Assembly: GCF_004078635.1 (NCBI RefSeq)
Contig: NZ_RZNB01000003.1
Span: forward strand, 248,001 to 312,000
Reading direction: 5' to 3'
DNA from: Labedella phragmitis
GTDB taxonomy: Bacteria; Actinomycetota; Actinomycetes; Actinomycetales; Microbacteriaceae
DNA: 64,000 nt
Both the position numbers and the translations under genes were made by a program. The notes below the pieces were generated by a model that ran no database searches, had not been told where the DNA came from, and saw only the letters and a list, made by a program, of their open reading frames with translations. This document shows, piece after piece, positions 50,588 to 59,057 of the stretch (positions within the stretch are counted from its first letter, which is position 1; the number at the start of each line of letters is the position of its first letter).

Positions 50588-51769
50588 ATGAAGGCACTCA
50601 CCTGGCAGGCCAAGCGGAACGTGAGCGTCGAGGACGTACCGGACCCCCGCATCGAGAAGCCGACCGACGTGGTCATCCGCGTGACCTCTGCGGCCATCTG
50701 CGGATCGGACCTCCACCTCTACGAGCTGTTCGGACCGTTCATCGGCAAGGGCGACGTGCTCGGCCACGAGACGATGGGCGTCGTCGAGGAGGTCGGCCCG
50801 GAGGTCACGCGCGTCAAGGTGGGCGACCGCGTCGTCATCCCGTTCACGATCGCGTGCGGCGAGTGCTACATGTGCAAGCGCGGCCTGCAGTCGCAGTGCG
50901 AGACGACCCAGGTGCACGAGTACGGCACGGGGGCGTCGCTCTACGGCTACACGAAGATGTACGGCGAGATCCCCGGCGGCCAGGCCGAGTACCTGCGCGT
51001 GCACCGGGCCGACGCGAACTGCATCGTCGTCGGGACGGAACTGCCGGACGACCGATACCTGTTCTTGAGCGACATCCTGCCGACGGCCTGGCAGGCCGTG
51101 CAGTACGCGAACGTCCCGGACGGCGGCAGCCTCGGCGTCTACGGGCTCGGGCCCGTCGGGCAGTTCTCCGCGCGGATCGGCGCCTACCTCGGCTACGAGG
51201 TCTATGCGATCGACCCCGTTGCCGAGCGCCGCGCCCTCGCCGAGAAGTACGGTATCCGGACGTTCGATTCCACGAAGACGGTGATCGAGGAGATCCGCGA
51301 CGCCACCGACGGTCGCGGACCCGACGCCGTCGTCGACGCCGTCGGTATGGAAGCCCACGGGTCGCCCGTCGCGGCCGCCGCCCACGCCGCCATCGGACTC
51401 CTCCCCGACGCCGTCGCGCGACCCGCCATGGAAAAGGCCGGCATCGACCGCCTCGCCGCTCTCCACGGGGCACTCGAGCTCGTGCGCCGAGGCGGCACGG
51501 TGTCGATCAGCGGCGTCTACGGCGGCGAGGCCGACCCGATGCCGATGAAGTCGATGTTCGACAAGCAGGTCGCGATGCGGATGGGGCAGTGCAACGTCGC
51601 GCGCTGGACGCCGACGCTCCTGCCGCTCGCCGAGCGCGACGACGACCCGCTCGGCACCGCCGATCTCGTGACCCACCGCGTCCCCCTCGCGGAGGCCCCC
51701 CACATGTACGAGGTCTTCCAGAAGAAGGAGGACGGCTGCATCAAGGTCGTTCTCGACCCCGCGGCGTGA
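50588..51769 (+). CDS. Zinc-dependent alcohol dehydrogenase (MDR family)
   Basis: A 393-residue medium-chain dehydrogenase, class III/formaldehyde-type layout. Catalytic zinc ligands are Cys38 (AAICGSDLH) and His60-Glu61 (VLGHETMGVVEEVGPEV). Structural zinc cysteines are in ACGECYMCKRGLQSQCE. NAD binding is LGVYGLGPVGQFSARIGAYL. A GYTKMYGEIPGGQAEYLRV segment is typical of the family. ATG 50588 follows CGAAAGGATCACTC. Probably co-transcribed with the SDR gene. Confidence 0.93.
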   Translation: MKALTWQAKRNVSVEDVPDPRIEKPTDVVIRVTSAAICGSDLHLYELFGPFIGKGDVLGHETMGVVEEVGPEVTRVKVGDRVVIPFTIACGECYMCKRGLQSQCETTQVHEYGTGASLYGYTKMYGEIPGGQAEYLRVHRADANCIVVGTELPDDRYLFLSDILPTAWQAVQYANVPDGGSLGVYGLGPVGQFSARIGAYLGYEVYAIDPVAERRALAEKYGIRTFDSTKTVIEEIRDATDGRGPDAVVDAVGMEAHGSPVAAAAHAAIGLLPDAVARPAMEKAGIDRLAALHGALELVRRGGTVSISGVYGGEADPMPMKSMFDKQVAMRMGQCNVARWTPTLLPLAERDDDPLGTADLVTHRVPLAEAPHMYEVFQKKEDGCIKVVLDPAA

Positions 51770-51804
51770 GGGGCGTCGGGCTTCCCGCCTGACCAGGATC
51801 CCGA

Positions 51805-52311
51805 TCAGGAGCCGTCGTCGCCTTCCTCCAGCATCGCTGCGAGGAGGGAGACGGCGGCTTCCGTCGTCTCGGAGACGACCTCGGCGGGGTCGCCGTCGAA
51901 GTGGAACTCCCGGACCTCGATACGATCACGGAGGGCGACGGCGATGAAGGCCGTGCCTTCCGGCTGGCCCTCCTCCTGCCCCGGGCCGCCGACACCGGTC
52001 GCCCCGATCGCCGCGTCGGCTCCGAGCAGCGAAGCGACTCCGCGGGCGAGCTGTTCGGCGCAGGACGCGGTGACCACTGGCCCCCGCTCCACACCGAGCA
52101 CGCCGAACTTCACCTCGGCGTCATACGCGACGACACCGCCGGAGAACCACTCCGATGCACCGGACCCGGCTCCGAGGCGCGACGCGATCGCACCGCTCGT
52201 GAGCGACTCCGCCACCGCGACCCTGATGCCTGCCGCGGGAGCCCGCTCCGCGATCCTGTCGACGGCGTCGCGCGTCGCGCCCGAACCGGTGTCGTCCGTT
52301 GAAGAGGTCAT
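51805..52311 (-). CDS. CinA-family nicotinamide-nucleotide amidohydrolase
   Basis: A 168-residue single-domain CinA (PncC) protein: IRVAVAESLTSGAIASRLGAGSGASEWFSGGVVAYDAEVK, GASEWFSGG and GATGVGGPGQEEGQPEGTAFIA. It deamidates NMN, recycling pyridine nucleotides. ATG 52311 is preceded by a run of octamer tandem repeats (52351-52382). Unlike E. coli CinA it has no COG1058 domain. Confidence 0.9.
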   Translation of the reverse strand: MTSSTDDTGSGATRDAVDRIAERAPAAGIRVAVAESLTSGAIASRLGAGSGASEWFSGGVVAYDAEVKFGVLGVERGPVVTASCAEQLARGVASLLGADAAIGATGVGGPGQEEGQPEGTAFIAVALRDRIEVREFHFDGDPAEVVSETTEAAVSLLAAMLEEGDDGS

Positions 52312-52350
52312 CGTGCTGGTCCTGCTCTGCTGTCGTGCTTCGATCCTCGT

Positions 52351-52382
52351 GACACCGTGACACCGTGACACCGTGACACCGT
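52351..52382. repeat. Tandem octamer repeat upstream of cinA-like gene
   Basis: Four perfect copies of GACACCGT (52351-52382), with a degenerate fifth at the right edge (GGCAC). The run lies about 40 bases upstream of the gene start. Confidence 0.9.
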
Positions 52383-52404
52383 GGCACGAGCGATCAGCGT
52401 CCGC

Positions 52405-52710
52405 TTACTGCTCCGGCGGCTCGGGGCAGTCGTCGAGGTCGAGTCCGCGGACGGAGAACGACGCCGTCATGAGGCGCTCGAGCCAGACCTGGTTGAGCGT
52501 CGGGGGCTTGCTGCCGTTGAAACGGAAGTGCAAGTGGCTGTGCTCGTTGAGCCAGATGGAACTGCGGCCGGAGCCGAGGGCGAGCGAGTACGACCACGAC
52601 AGCAGGAAGCTCTCCTGACGACGGAGCTTCTGACTGATGACGAACTTGACGTGCGCGAGTTGACGATCTTCGAACTCGAAGGTCTCGGTACCGTAGATGA
52701 GGGAGGCCAT
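52405..52710 (-). CDS. DUF7882-type small protein, paralogue A
   Basis: A 101-residue protein: ASLIYGTETFEFEDRQLAHVKFVISQKLRRQESFLLSW, then SSIWLNEHSHLHFRF. It is clearly related to paralogue B. ATG 52710 has a CATAGT -10 6 bases upstream (52717-52722, minus strand). No enzyme motif is visible. The family is common in Microbacteriaceae and has no known function. Confidence 0.8.
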   Translation of the reverse strand: MASLIYGTETFEFEDRQLAHVKFVISQKLRRQESFLLSWSYSLALGSGRSSIWLNEHSHLHFRFNGSKPPTLNQVWLERLMTASFSVRGLDLDDCPEPPEQ

Positions 52711-52836
52711 GCGATGACTATGACACTCGTTGCGACGATTCCCGAAATTCACGTCGCTAGACAGACTAAGTGACAGTCAATCCGCCGTTTCGGAGCGACA
52801 ATCGAGAGGCGGGCCCACATCGGCCCCGACCTCGCG

Positions 52837-53139
52837 TCACTCGGCCGCAGTCGGCTCCGCGACCGCATCGACGTCGAGACCTCTCGACGCGTACGACGAC
52901 TCCATCATCATGGAGAGCCACTGCTGGTTGAGCACGGGCGGTTTCGCCTCGGCGAAGCGGAAGTGCAGATCGCTGGACGCGTTCACCCACACCGAGCTGC
53001 GACCCCGCCCGTCGCGATGAGTCCAGGACAGCAGGAAGCTCTCGCTCCGCCGGAGCTTCTGGGTGATGACGATCTTGACGTGCGCAAGCAGTCTCTCGTC
53101 GAATTCGAACGTTTCGCTCCCGTAGATCAGAACGGCCAT
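52837..53139 (-). CDS. DUF7882-type small protein, paralogue B
   Basis: A 100-residue protein: AVLIYGSETFEFDERLLAHVKIVITQKLRRSESFLLSW, then SSVWVNASSDLHFRF and PPVLNQQWLSMMMESSYASRGLD. It shares most residues with paralogue A. ATG 53139 has TACGAT 7 bases upstream (53147-53152, minus strand), so each copy has its own promoter. Confidence 0.8.
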   Translation of the reverse strand: MAVLIYGSETFEFDERLLAHVKIVITQKLRRSESFLLSWTHRDGRGRSSVWVNASSDLHFRFAEAKPPVLNQQWLSMMMESSYASRGLDVDAVAEPTAAE

Positions 53140-53205
53140 GACGGACATCGTAGAGGAAGCGCGGCACGCTCGCCTCCCGCGATTCTCTCCGGATCCGTGG
53201 AGCGA

Positions 53206-53268
53206 GAGAAGCACACTTCTCCTCATCCCGGCAAGGACTTTCCCGCCGGAGACGCTTCTCGTTACCGT
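53206..53268 (+). promoter_or_regulatory. Operator/promoter of the sugar-binding-protein gene
   Basis: Palindrome GAGAAG-CACA-CTTCTC at 53206-53221, then a second partial site with half GCTTCTC (53254-53260) directly before -10 TACCGT (53263-53268). The same site architecture recurs at 55290-55351. Confidence 0.65.
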
Positions 53269-53336
53269 CAGGCCGTCGTCGTTCACCGGAGCGAACACGC
53301 GTTCGTCGCGCACGGCGGCAGAAGGAAAGGGAAGTC

Positions 53337-54701
53337 ATGAGGAAATTCACTCGCTCGCTCGTGGCGGTCGGAGCCGTCGCCACGGTCGCCGCCATGAGCG
53401 CCTGCAGCTCGGGCAGCGGCGGAACGGGAGGCGGGGACGCCTCGTTCGGAACCGAGGCCACCGGCACGCTCAACGCGTGGGGGTTCGAGAACGCCGACGA
53501 CGTGGGCACGTCGCGGCTCGACTACGCGGCCGAGCAGCTCGGCGACGTCGAGGTCAAAATCGATCAGACGTCGTTCGACGCTCAGAAGTTCACGACGCGC
53601 GTCGCGGGCGGCAACGTGCCCGACGTCGTGCAGATGGACCGCCGCTTCGTCGCGACGTACGCCTCGCAAGGGCTCATCATGCCCCTCGACGAGTGTTTCT
53701 CCGCACACGACGTCGACCCCGCGTCGACCTACTACGAGTCGGTGCTCGACGACGTCACCTACGACGACGGCGTCTGGGGAGTGCCGCAGTTCTACCAGCC
53801 GCCGGCCATCATCCTGAACAACCGCGTCCTCGAAGCCGCGGGTGTCACACCGGAGGAGATCGACACATCGAAGCCCGACGTCCTCCTCGGCGCGATCGAG
53901 AAGATGTACCAGGAGAGCGGCGGCAACCCGACGCTCATCGGCTTCGACCCCGTCGCCGGCGGGCAGGCCGGTCTCTGGATCCTCGGCGCGGGCGGAACCC
54001 TCGTGGAGGACGGCAGGCCGACGCTCGACGACGAGTCGAACATCGCGGGTCTCGAGCTGCTCAAGAGCATCACCGACGCGCAGGGCGGCTACGCGAAGGT
54101 CAAGAGCTTCACGGACTCGTTCGACACGTTCGGTGAGAACAACCAGTTCGTCGCCGACCAGGTCGGCGCGCAGGTCAACGCCCAGTGGTACGTGAACGTC
54201 CTGAGCCCGTATGTCGACTCCCTCGACATCTCGGCCGTGCCGTTCCGCGGGGGCGACGGCGAACCCTTCGCCGTCGCCGGCGGGCAGGCCTTCGTCATCC
54301 CGGCGAACGCGAAGAACCCCGACGCCGCGTGCTCGTGGGCTCTCGAGCTCACGAGCCTCGATGCATGGAAGGCGGCGGGCGAAGCCCGTGCGGCGACCCT
54401 CGAGGAGACGCCCGGTGCGATCAACGCCGGACTCTTCACGGGGTCGCCCGAGGCCGACACCTTCGTGCGTGAGCAGTACGTGGGCGAGAGCGGCAACGCC
54501 GGTTTCGACCAGACCATCTCGACCTACTACGACGCCGTGGAGAACGGCGAGACGTTCGGCGCATCGCCCGCCGGTCAGCAGATCGAAGCGGAGTTGAACA
54601 ACGCGGTCCAGTCGGTGCTCCTCGGAGACAAGACCCCGGAGGACGCTCTCGCCGACGCCCAGAAGGCCGCGATGCGGGCCTACGACCAGGCCGTCGGCTG
54701 A
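53337..54701 (+). CDS. Sugar ABC transporter substrate-binding lipoprotein
   Basis: A 454-residue cluster B solute-binding protein. The signal ends in the lipobox AAMSAC; the body shows RVAGGNVPDVVQMDRRFVATYASQGLIMPLD and GEPFAVAGGQAFVIPANAKNPDAACSWALELTS, typical of carbohydrate binders. ATG 53337 has AAAGGGAAG upstream. A 13-bp terminator follows. Its permeases are 700 bases downstream under matching operators; no ATPase is encoded here, so a shared MsiK-type ATPase is likely. Confidence 0.93.
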   Translation: MRKFTRSLVAVGAVATVAAMSACSSGSGGTGGGDASFGTEATGTLNAWGFENADDVGTSRLDYAAEQLGDVEVKIDQTSFDAQKFTTRVAGGNVPDVVQMDRRFVATYASQGLIMPLDECFSAHDVDPASTYYESVLDDVTYDDGVWGVPQFYQPPAIILNNRVLEAAGVTPEEIDTSKPDVLLGAIEKMYQESGGNPTLIGFDPVAGGQAGLWILGAGGTLVEDGRPTLDDESNIAGLELLKSITDAQGGYAKVKSFTDSFDTFGENNQFVADQVGAQVNAQWYVNVLSPYVDSLDISAVPFRGGDGEPFAVAGGQAFVIPANAKNPDAACSWALELTSLDAWKAAGEARAATLEETPGAINAGLFTGSPEADTFVREQYVGESGNAGFDQTISTYYDAVENGETFGASPAGQQIEAELNNAVQSVLLGDKTPEDALADAQKAAMRAYDQAVG

Positions 54702-54720
54702 CCAGCGGCTTCCGCTCACG

Positions 54721-54749
54721 ACGAGCCCGGCGCGGTGCGCCGGGCTCGT
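54721..54749 (+). terminator. Terminator after the sugar-binding-protein gene
   Basis: A perfect 13-bp stem ACGAGCCCGGCGC/GCGCCGGGCTCGT with loop GGT, 20 bases after the stop codon. Confidence 0.75.
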
Positions 54750-54882
54750 CCGTTGCCGGGTGCGGCCCTCGATCGTTGCGCCATTCGAAGCGCAGGACCC
54801 TTCGACGAGTTCAGGACCGAAGCGGGGGCGGACCGGGACAACGGCACCACACTTGCTGAGCTCGGACGCCGGCGGAGACGCG

Positions 54883-54917
54883 GGAAGGGCCCGGGAGCGA
54901 TGCTCCCAGGCCCTTCC
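54883..54917 (-). terminator. Terminator of the CsbD gene
   Basis: A GGAAGGGCC-GGGAGC stem with one mismatch around the loop GAT, 16 bases downstream of the csbD stop on the minus strand. Confidence 0.7.
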
Positions 54918-54933
54918 GTTCGTGGTCGTCTGC

Positions 54934-55104
54934 TTACTTGAAGGCGTCCTTGACGTTCTCGCCGGCCTGCTTCAGGTCGGCCTTCGACTGGTCCCCACGA
55001 CCCTCGGCGACCTTCTCGTCGTCGTTCGTCGCGTGGCCGAAAGCCTCCTTGGCCTTGCCGGCAAGCTTCTCGGTGGTGTTCTCCACCTTGTCGTCAGCAC
55101 CCAT
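54934..55104 (-). CDS. CsbD-family stress protein
   Basis: A 56-residue hydrophilic protein: MGADDKVENTTEKLAGKAKEAFGH onward, with KADLKQAGENVKDAFK at the end; typical CsbD. ATG 55104 has AGGGAGATC upstream. Members are general-stress proteins of unknown mechanism. Confidence 0.92.
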   Translation of the reverse strand: MGADDKVENTTEKLAGKAKEAFGHATNDDEKVAEGRGDQSKADLKQAGENVKDAFK

Positions 55105-55238
55105 GTGATCTCCCTTCGATGGTTCGACCGCCGGTGGGATTCCCGACGTGGCAGCGACGGTACGCCGAAGGGGGCGGGCGGGCGTCCCCTTGCGCAATCG
55201 CAGATGAGCGCTTAGAGCCCGCAGCAACCGCACCGCGA

Positions 55239-55252
55239 GAGAAGCGCTTCTC
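55239..55252. promoter_or_regulatory. LacI-type operator upstream of the sugar permeases
   Basis: A perfect 14-bp palindrome GAGAAGCGCTTCTC with the central CG typical of LacI-family operators. It is the best consensus site; the others in 53206-53260 and 55290-55339 are variants. Confidence 0.65.
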
Positions 55253-55289
55253 GAAGAATCATCCCCTTGACAATCGGGAGGAGCAGTCG

Positions 55290-55351
55290 GCGAAGCACGC
55301 TTCTCCTCGGAAAGCAATGTGTTGAACGAGTCGCTTCTCGGGCCCTAACGT
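55290..55351 (+). promoter_or_regulatory. Operator/promoter of the sugar permease operon
   Basis: GCGAAG-CACG-CTTCTC (55290-55305), then -35 TTGAAC (55322-55327), a half-site CGCTTCTC (55332-55339) in the 18-base spacer, and -10 TAACGT (55346-55351). Repressor binding at the spacer site would block the promoter. GAGGAGGG precedes ATG 55406. Confidence 0.65.
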
Positions 55352-55405
55352 CCGATCGGGACCTCGGCGCTGCCGGGGTCGCTTCGAGGAGGGTGCACCA
55401 TCACG

Positions 55406-56353
55406 ATGACGCAGACGCGATCACAGCACACCCCGGTCTCCGAGATCCGGGTGCGCACGTACAACAAGAGGGAAGCGATCGCCGGCTACCTGTTCATCAG
55501 CCCGTGGATCATCGGCTTCCTCGTGTTCACCGCCGGAGCGATGGGCTACAGCCTCGCCATCTCCATGAGCGACTACAACCTCGCGACGGGAGAGATCGCC
55601 CCCACCGGCTTCGACAACTACGCCGGCCTCTTCGAGGACCCGAAGGTCGCCCTCTCGCTCGGCAACACCCTCTTCTACGCGATCCTCGCCGTGCCGTTCG
55701 AGATCGCCTTCGCGCTCCTGCTCGCTTTCGTGCTCAACCGGGTCGGCCGCGGCGCGGGCTTCTTCCGCACGGTCTTCTACCTGCCGCGGATGACGCCGAC
55801 CGTCGCGACGGCGGCGATGTTCCTCCTGCTGCTCAACGGCAACACCGGCGCGATCAACCAGTTCCTCCGCATCTTCGGAATCGAGGGCCCGCAGTGGCTC
55901 ATCGATCCCGACTGGGTGAAGCCGTCCATCGTGCTCATGACGCTGTGGGGCGTCGCCGGTACCATGGTCATCTTCCTCGCCGCTCTCAAGAACGTGCCCG
56001 TCGAGCTGTACGAGGTGTCCGCGCTCGACGGGGCCGGCCCGGTCCGCCAGTTCTTCTCGATCACGGTTCCGATGATCTCGGGCGCGATCTTCTTCAACGT
56101 CATCGTCCTGACGATCGCGGCGCTGCAGGTGTTCGACCAGGCGTACCTGCTCTTCTGGCGCGACCAGACGAACGCGTCGCCGGAATCGTCGCTCTTCTAC
56201 GGCGTCTACCTCTTCCAGCAGGCGTTCCGTCAGTTCAACTTCGGCTTCGCGGCCGCGATGGCGTGGCTGCTGTTCGTCATCATCCTGCTCATCACGCTCG
56301 TGCAGGTGAAGGTCAGCAACCGATTCGTGTACTACGAGGGGGACAACCGATGA
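55406..56353 (+). CDS. Sugar ABC transporter permease 1
   Basis: A 315-residue six-helix MalF-type permease: YLFISPWIIGFLVFTAGAMGYSL, and the EAA loop NVPVELYEVSALDGAGPVRQFFSITVPMIS for ATPase docking. The start overlaps no other gene; the stop overlaps permease 2 (ATGA). Imports an unknown carbohydrate. Confidence 0.94.
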   Translation: MTQTRSQHTPVSEIRVRTYNKREAIAGYLFISPWIIGFLVFTAGAMGYSLAISMSDYNLATGEIAPTGFDNYAGLFEDPKVALSLGNTLFYAILAVPFEIAFALLLAFVLNRVGRGAGFFRTVFYLPRMTPTVATAAMFLLLLNGNTGAINQFLRIFGIEGPQWLIDPDWVKPSIVLMTLWGVAGTMVIFLAALKNVPVELYEVSALDGAGPVRQFFSITVPMISGAIFFNVIVLTIAALQVFDQAYLLFWRDQTNASPESSLFYGVYLFQQAFRQFNFGFAAAMAWLLFVIILLITLVQVKVSNRFVYYEGDNR

Positions 56354-57387
56354 GCGCATCGACCGGAACGACGACCGGGCGCGGACCGGGCGAAATCGAC
56401 GGTGCTCGCCCGGACGGCGGCGGCGTCTCGCTCGACAGCGGACCCCTCGCGACCCTCCCGCCCGAGTTCGACGCTGAACTCTCGGAGCGACAGGCCGGAC
56501 CGGCCAGCGCCGAGCGCCGGTTCGCGGGCGACCGCCGGTACCGGACGCGTCGGCGGGTCCTCAAGGGCGTGCTCTGGGTCCTCCTCGCGGGCTTCAGCGC
56601 CCTGTTCCTCTACCCGTTCGTGTGGCTCGTCTCGGCGAGCCTCAAGCCGCGCGGGGAGGTCTTCGACAACCGACTCATCCCCAACACGATCCTTCCCGGC
56701 AACTACGCCGAGGTCTGGAACCAGCTGCCGCTGTTCTCCTGGATCTTCAACAGCCTCGTCATCGCCCTGCTCGCCGCGGCGTTCGTCGCGATCTCGAGTT
56801 CGCTCGTCGCCTTCGGCTTCGCCTACTTCCGCTTCCCGGGGCGCGGGCTGCTCTTCGGCCTCGTCCTCGCGACCATGATGCTGCCGGGAGCCGTGACGAT
56901 GGTGCCGCAATACCTCATCTGGAAGAACCTCGGGCTCCTCGGCACGTCGCTCCCGCTGTTCGCGGCCAACCTCTTCGGCTCGGCGTTCTACATCTTCCTG
57001 CAGCGGCAGTTCTTCCTCGGCCTGCCGAAGGAGCTGTTCGAGGCGGCGCGCCTCGACGGCGCGAGCTACTTCGGGCTGTTCCGGAGGATCGCCCTGCCGC
57101 TGTCGATCCCGTCGTTCGTCATCATCTTCCTCTTCGAGTTCCAGGCCAGCTGGAACAACCTGCAGGGCGCGCTCATCTACCTCAACGCGGGAAGCGTCGA
57201 GGGCTTCACCGTGCCGCTCGGCATCTCGTACGCGATGACGACGTTCAGTCCCACGAACGGCGGTCACGGCGACTATCAATACGTGATGGTCGCGAGCGTC
57301 ATCGTCACGATCCCCATGCTGATCCTGTTCGCATTCGGTCAGCGCTACTTCATCGAGGGCGTCGCGACCCAGGCCCGCAAGGGCTGA
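56350..57387 (+). CDS. Sugar ABC transporter permease 2
   Basis: A 345-residue MalG-type permease. A ~75-residue cytosolic N-terminus is hydrophilic. The core has YPFVWLVSASLKPRGEVFDN and the EAA motif LPKELFEAARLDGASYFGLFRRIALPLSIPS. The ATG overlaps the previous stop. It pairs with permease 1. Confidence 0.94.
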   Translation: MSASTGTTTGRGPGEIDGARPDGGGVSLDSGPLATLPPEFDAELSERQAGPASAERRFAGDRRYRTRRRVLKGVLWVLLAGFSALFLYPFVWLVSASLKPRGEVFDNRLIPNTILPGNYAEVWNQLPLFSWIFNSLVIALLAAAFVAISSSLVAFGFAYFRFPGRGLLFGLVLATMMLPGAVTMVPQYLIWKNLGLLGTSLPLFAANLFGSAFYIFLQRQFFLGLPKELFEAARLDGASYFGLFRRIALPLSIPSFVIIFLFEFQASWNNLQGALIYLNAGSVEGFTVPLGISYAMTTFSPTNGGHGDYQYVMVASVIVTIPMLILFAFGQRYFIEGVATQARKG

Positions 57388-57398
57388 GCCCCTTCTCT

Positions 57399-57437
57399 GT
57401 GCCGCCGACACTGTCAAGCGCTTGAGGGCGGCGGCAC
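57399..57437 (+). terminator. Hairpin after the sugar permeases, containing TCAAGCGCTTGA
   Basis: GTGCCGCC/GGCGGCAC arms enclose the perfect palindrome TCAAGCGCTTGA (57414-57425). The inner site also resembles a LacI-family operator, so this may be both terminator and regulatory site for the P450 gene 20 bases downstream. Confidence 0.5.
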
Positions 57438-57456
57438 TCCAGAGGAGGCTGCCGAC

Positions 57457-58953
57457 ATGAATCAGGACGAGGGGCGCGGCCGGGACGACGGACAGAGCAG
57501 GGACGCGGGAGATCGAGAGGTCGTCGGGAGTCGACGGTTCCGCGGCGGCGGCCTCCGCCTGTTCGCCCGTCGAGGCCAACGGGACAGGACCCCCATCGCC
57601 GACGGCTCCGTCGCCCTGTTGGCCGAGGGCTACCTCTTCGGGCGGCACCGCTTCCAACGCGCCGGGACGGACGTCTTCGACACCCGGCTCATGCTCCGGC
57701 CCGCGACCGTCGTCTACGGCGCCGACGCCGCGCAGATGTTCTACGACGGCGAGCGCTTCGGGCGAGAACGCGCCATGCCCACGTCCGTCATGCACCTCCT
57801 CCAGGACGAGGGCAGCGTCCAGTCGCTCACGGGGGCGTCACATCGCCGGCGGAAGTCCCTCTTCGTCGAGCTCCTCATGGACGACGGGGCGATCGAGGAT
57901 CTGCAGAGCGTCTACCGCAACGAGTGGTCGCGAGCCGTCCGGAGTTGGACGGGCGAGGTCGTGCTCCACGACGAACTCACGATGATCCTCACGCGCACGG
58001 CCCTGCGCTGGGTCGGCATCGCTCCGTCGACCGTCGACGTCGAGCGGCTCCGAGCCGACCTGATCGCGATGATCGACAACGCCGGCTCGTTCGGCCCGGC
58101 CAACTGGCTTGCGAGGGGCCACCGCCGTCGTGCGGAGCGCTGGGCGCGCGATGTGCTCGCGCTCGAGAGGCGCGAAGCGGCGCGCTTGCGTCGGACGGGG
58201 CGGAAGAACTCGCCGGCGGACGCGCGCCAGTCACCGGTCCGGCGTCTGGCGACCGCGACCGGCGACGACGGCGAGCTGCTCCCGGTCGAGGTCGCGGCCG
58301 TCGAGCTCCTCAACGTGCTGCGACCGACCGTCGCGGTCGCGCGCTTCATCGTGTTCGGCGCGCACGCGATGAATCGTTGGCCGGGTTGGCGGCGACGCCT
58401 CCGCTCGGGGGCCTCACCCGACCGGGACGCGCTCCTCCTCACCCACGAGGTGCGCCGGTGCTATCCCTTCTTCCCCGTCGTCGGCGGTCGCGCATTGCGG
58501 GACTTCGAGTGGCGGGACCGCTCCTTCGCGGAGGGTGACTGGGTGCTGCTCGATCTCTACGCGACGAATCACGACGAACGCATCTGGGGCGACTCGACGG
58601 TCTTCCGCCCTGACCGCTTCCGCGATTGGGACGGCGACCCGTTCACGCTCGTCCCGCAAGGCGCCGGCGACGTGTCGACGGGACACCGCTGCCCCGGAGA
58701 ACGTGCGACGGTCGCCCTCATGCAGACGGCCGTGCTCGAACTCGCGCGGCTCGACTACTACCTGCCGGAACAGGACCTGAGCATCGCTCTCAACCACTTC
58801 CCCGCTCTGCCGAAGAGCGGCTTCCGGATCGGGCTCCTGCCACCGGCTCGCGCACGGAGCGGATCGCTCCGCCCGACCCGCGCGGGCTCGAGGGGACCGT
58901 CGAGACGAGGCGCTCCGGCGCAGCGACCCGGCCACGGCGCGCCGGGAGTATAG
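57457..58953 (+). CDS. CYP152-type cytochrome P450 (fatty acid peroxygenase-like)
   Basis: A 498-residue P450. The haem-ligand loop is VSTGHRCPGERATV (Cys412), the ExxR motif lies in HEVRRCYPFFPVVGGRAL, and AAVELLNVLRPTVAVARFIVF carries the CYP152 Arg that pairs with the fatty-acid carboxylate. These point to an H2O2-dependent fatty acid hydroxylase/decarboxylase. It has ~50 extra N-terminal residues and a basic ~40-residue C-terminal tail (RAGSRGPSRRGAPAQRPG) beyond the core. Confidence 0.9.
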   Translation: MNQDEGRGRDDGQSRDAGDREVVGSRRFRGGGLRLFARRGQRDRTPIADGSVALLAEGYLFGRHRFQRAGTDVFDTRLMLRPATVVYGADAAQMFYDGERFGRERAMPTSVMHLLQDEGSVQSLTGASHRRRKSLFVELLMDDGAIEDLQSVYRNEWSRAVRSWTGEVVLHDELTMILTRTALRWVGIAPSTVDVERLRADLIAMIDNAGSFGPANWLARGHRRRAERWARDVLALERREAARLRRTGRKNSPADARQSPVRRLATATGDDGELLPVEVAAVELLNVLRPTVAVARFIVFGAHAMNRWPGWRRRLRSGASPDRDALLLTHEVRRCYPFFPVVGGRALRDFEWRDRSFAEGDWVLLDLYATNHDERIWGDSTVFRPDRFRDWDGDPFTLVPQGAGDVSTGHRCPGERATVALMQTAVLELARLDYYLPEQDLSIALNHFPALPKSGFRIGLLPPARARSGSLRPTRAGSRGPSRRGAPAQRPGHGAPGV

Positions 58954-59057
58954 GGCCTGCCTTCCGAGCGGGAAACGGCGCACCGGCCGTTTGTCGTTCT
59001 CCCCTCCGGCACGGGAGCATGGAACCCGACACCGGATCATCGACGAGAGGACCGACC

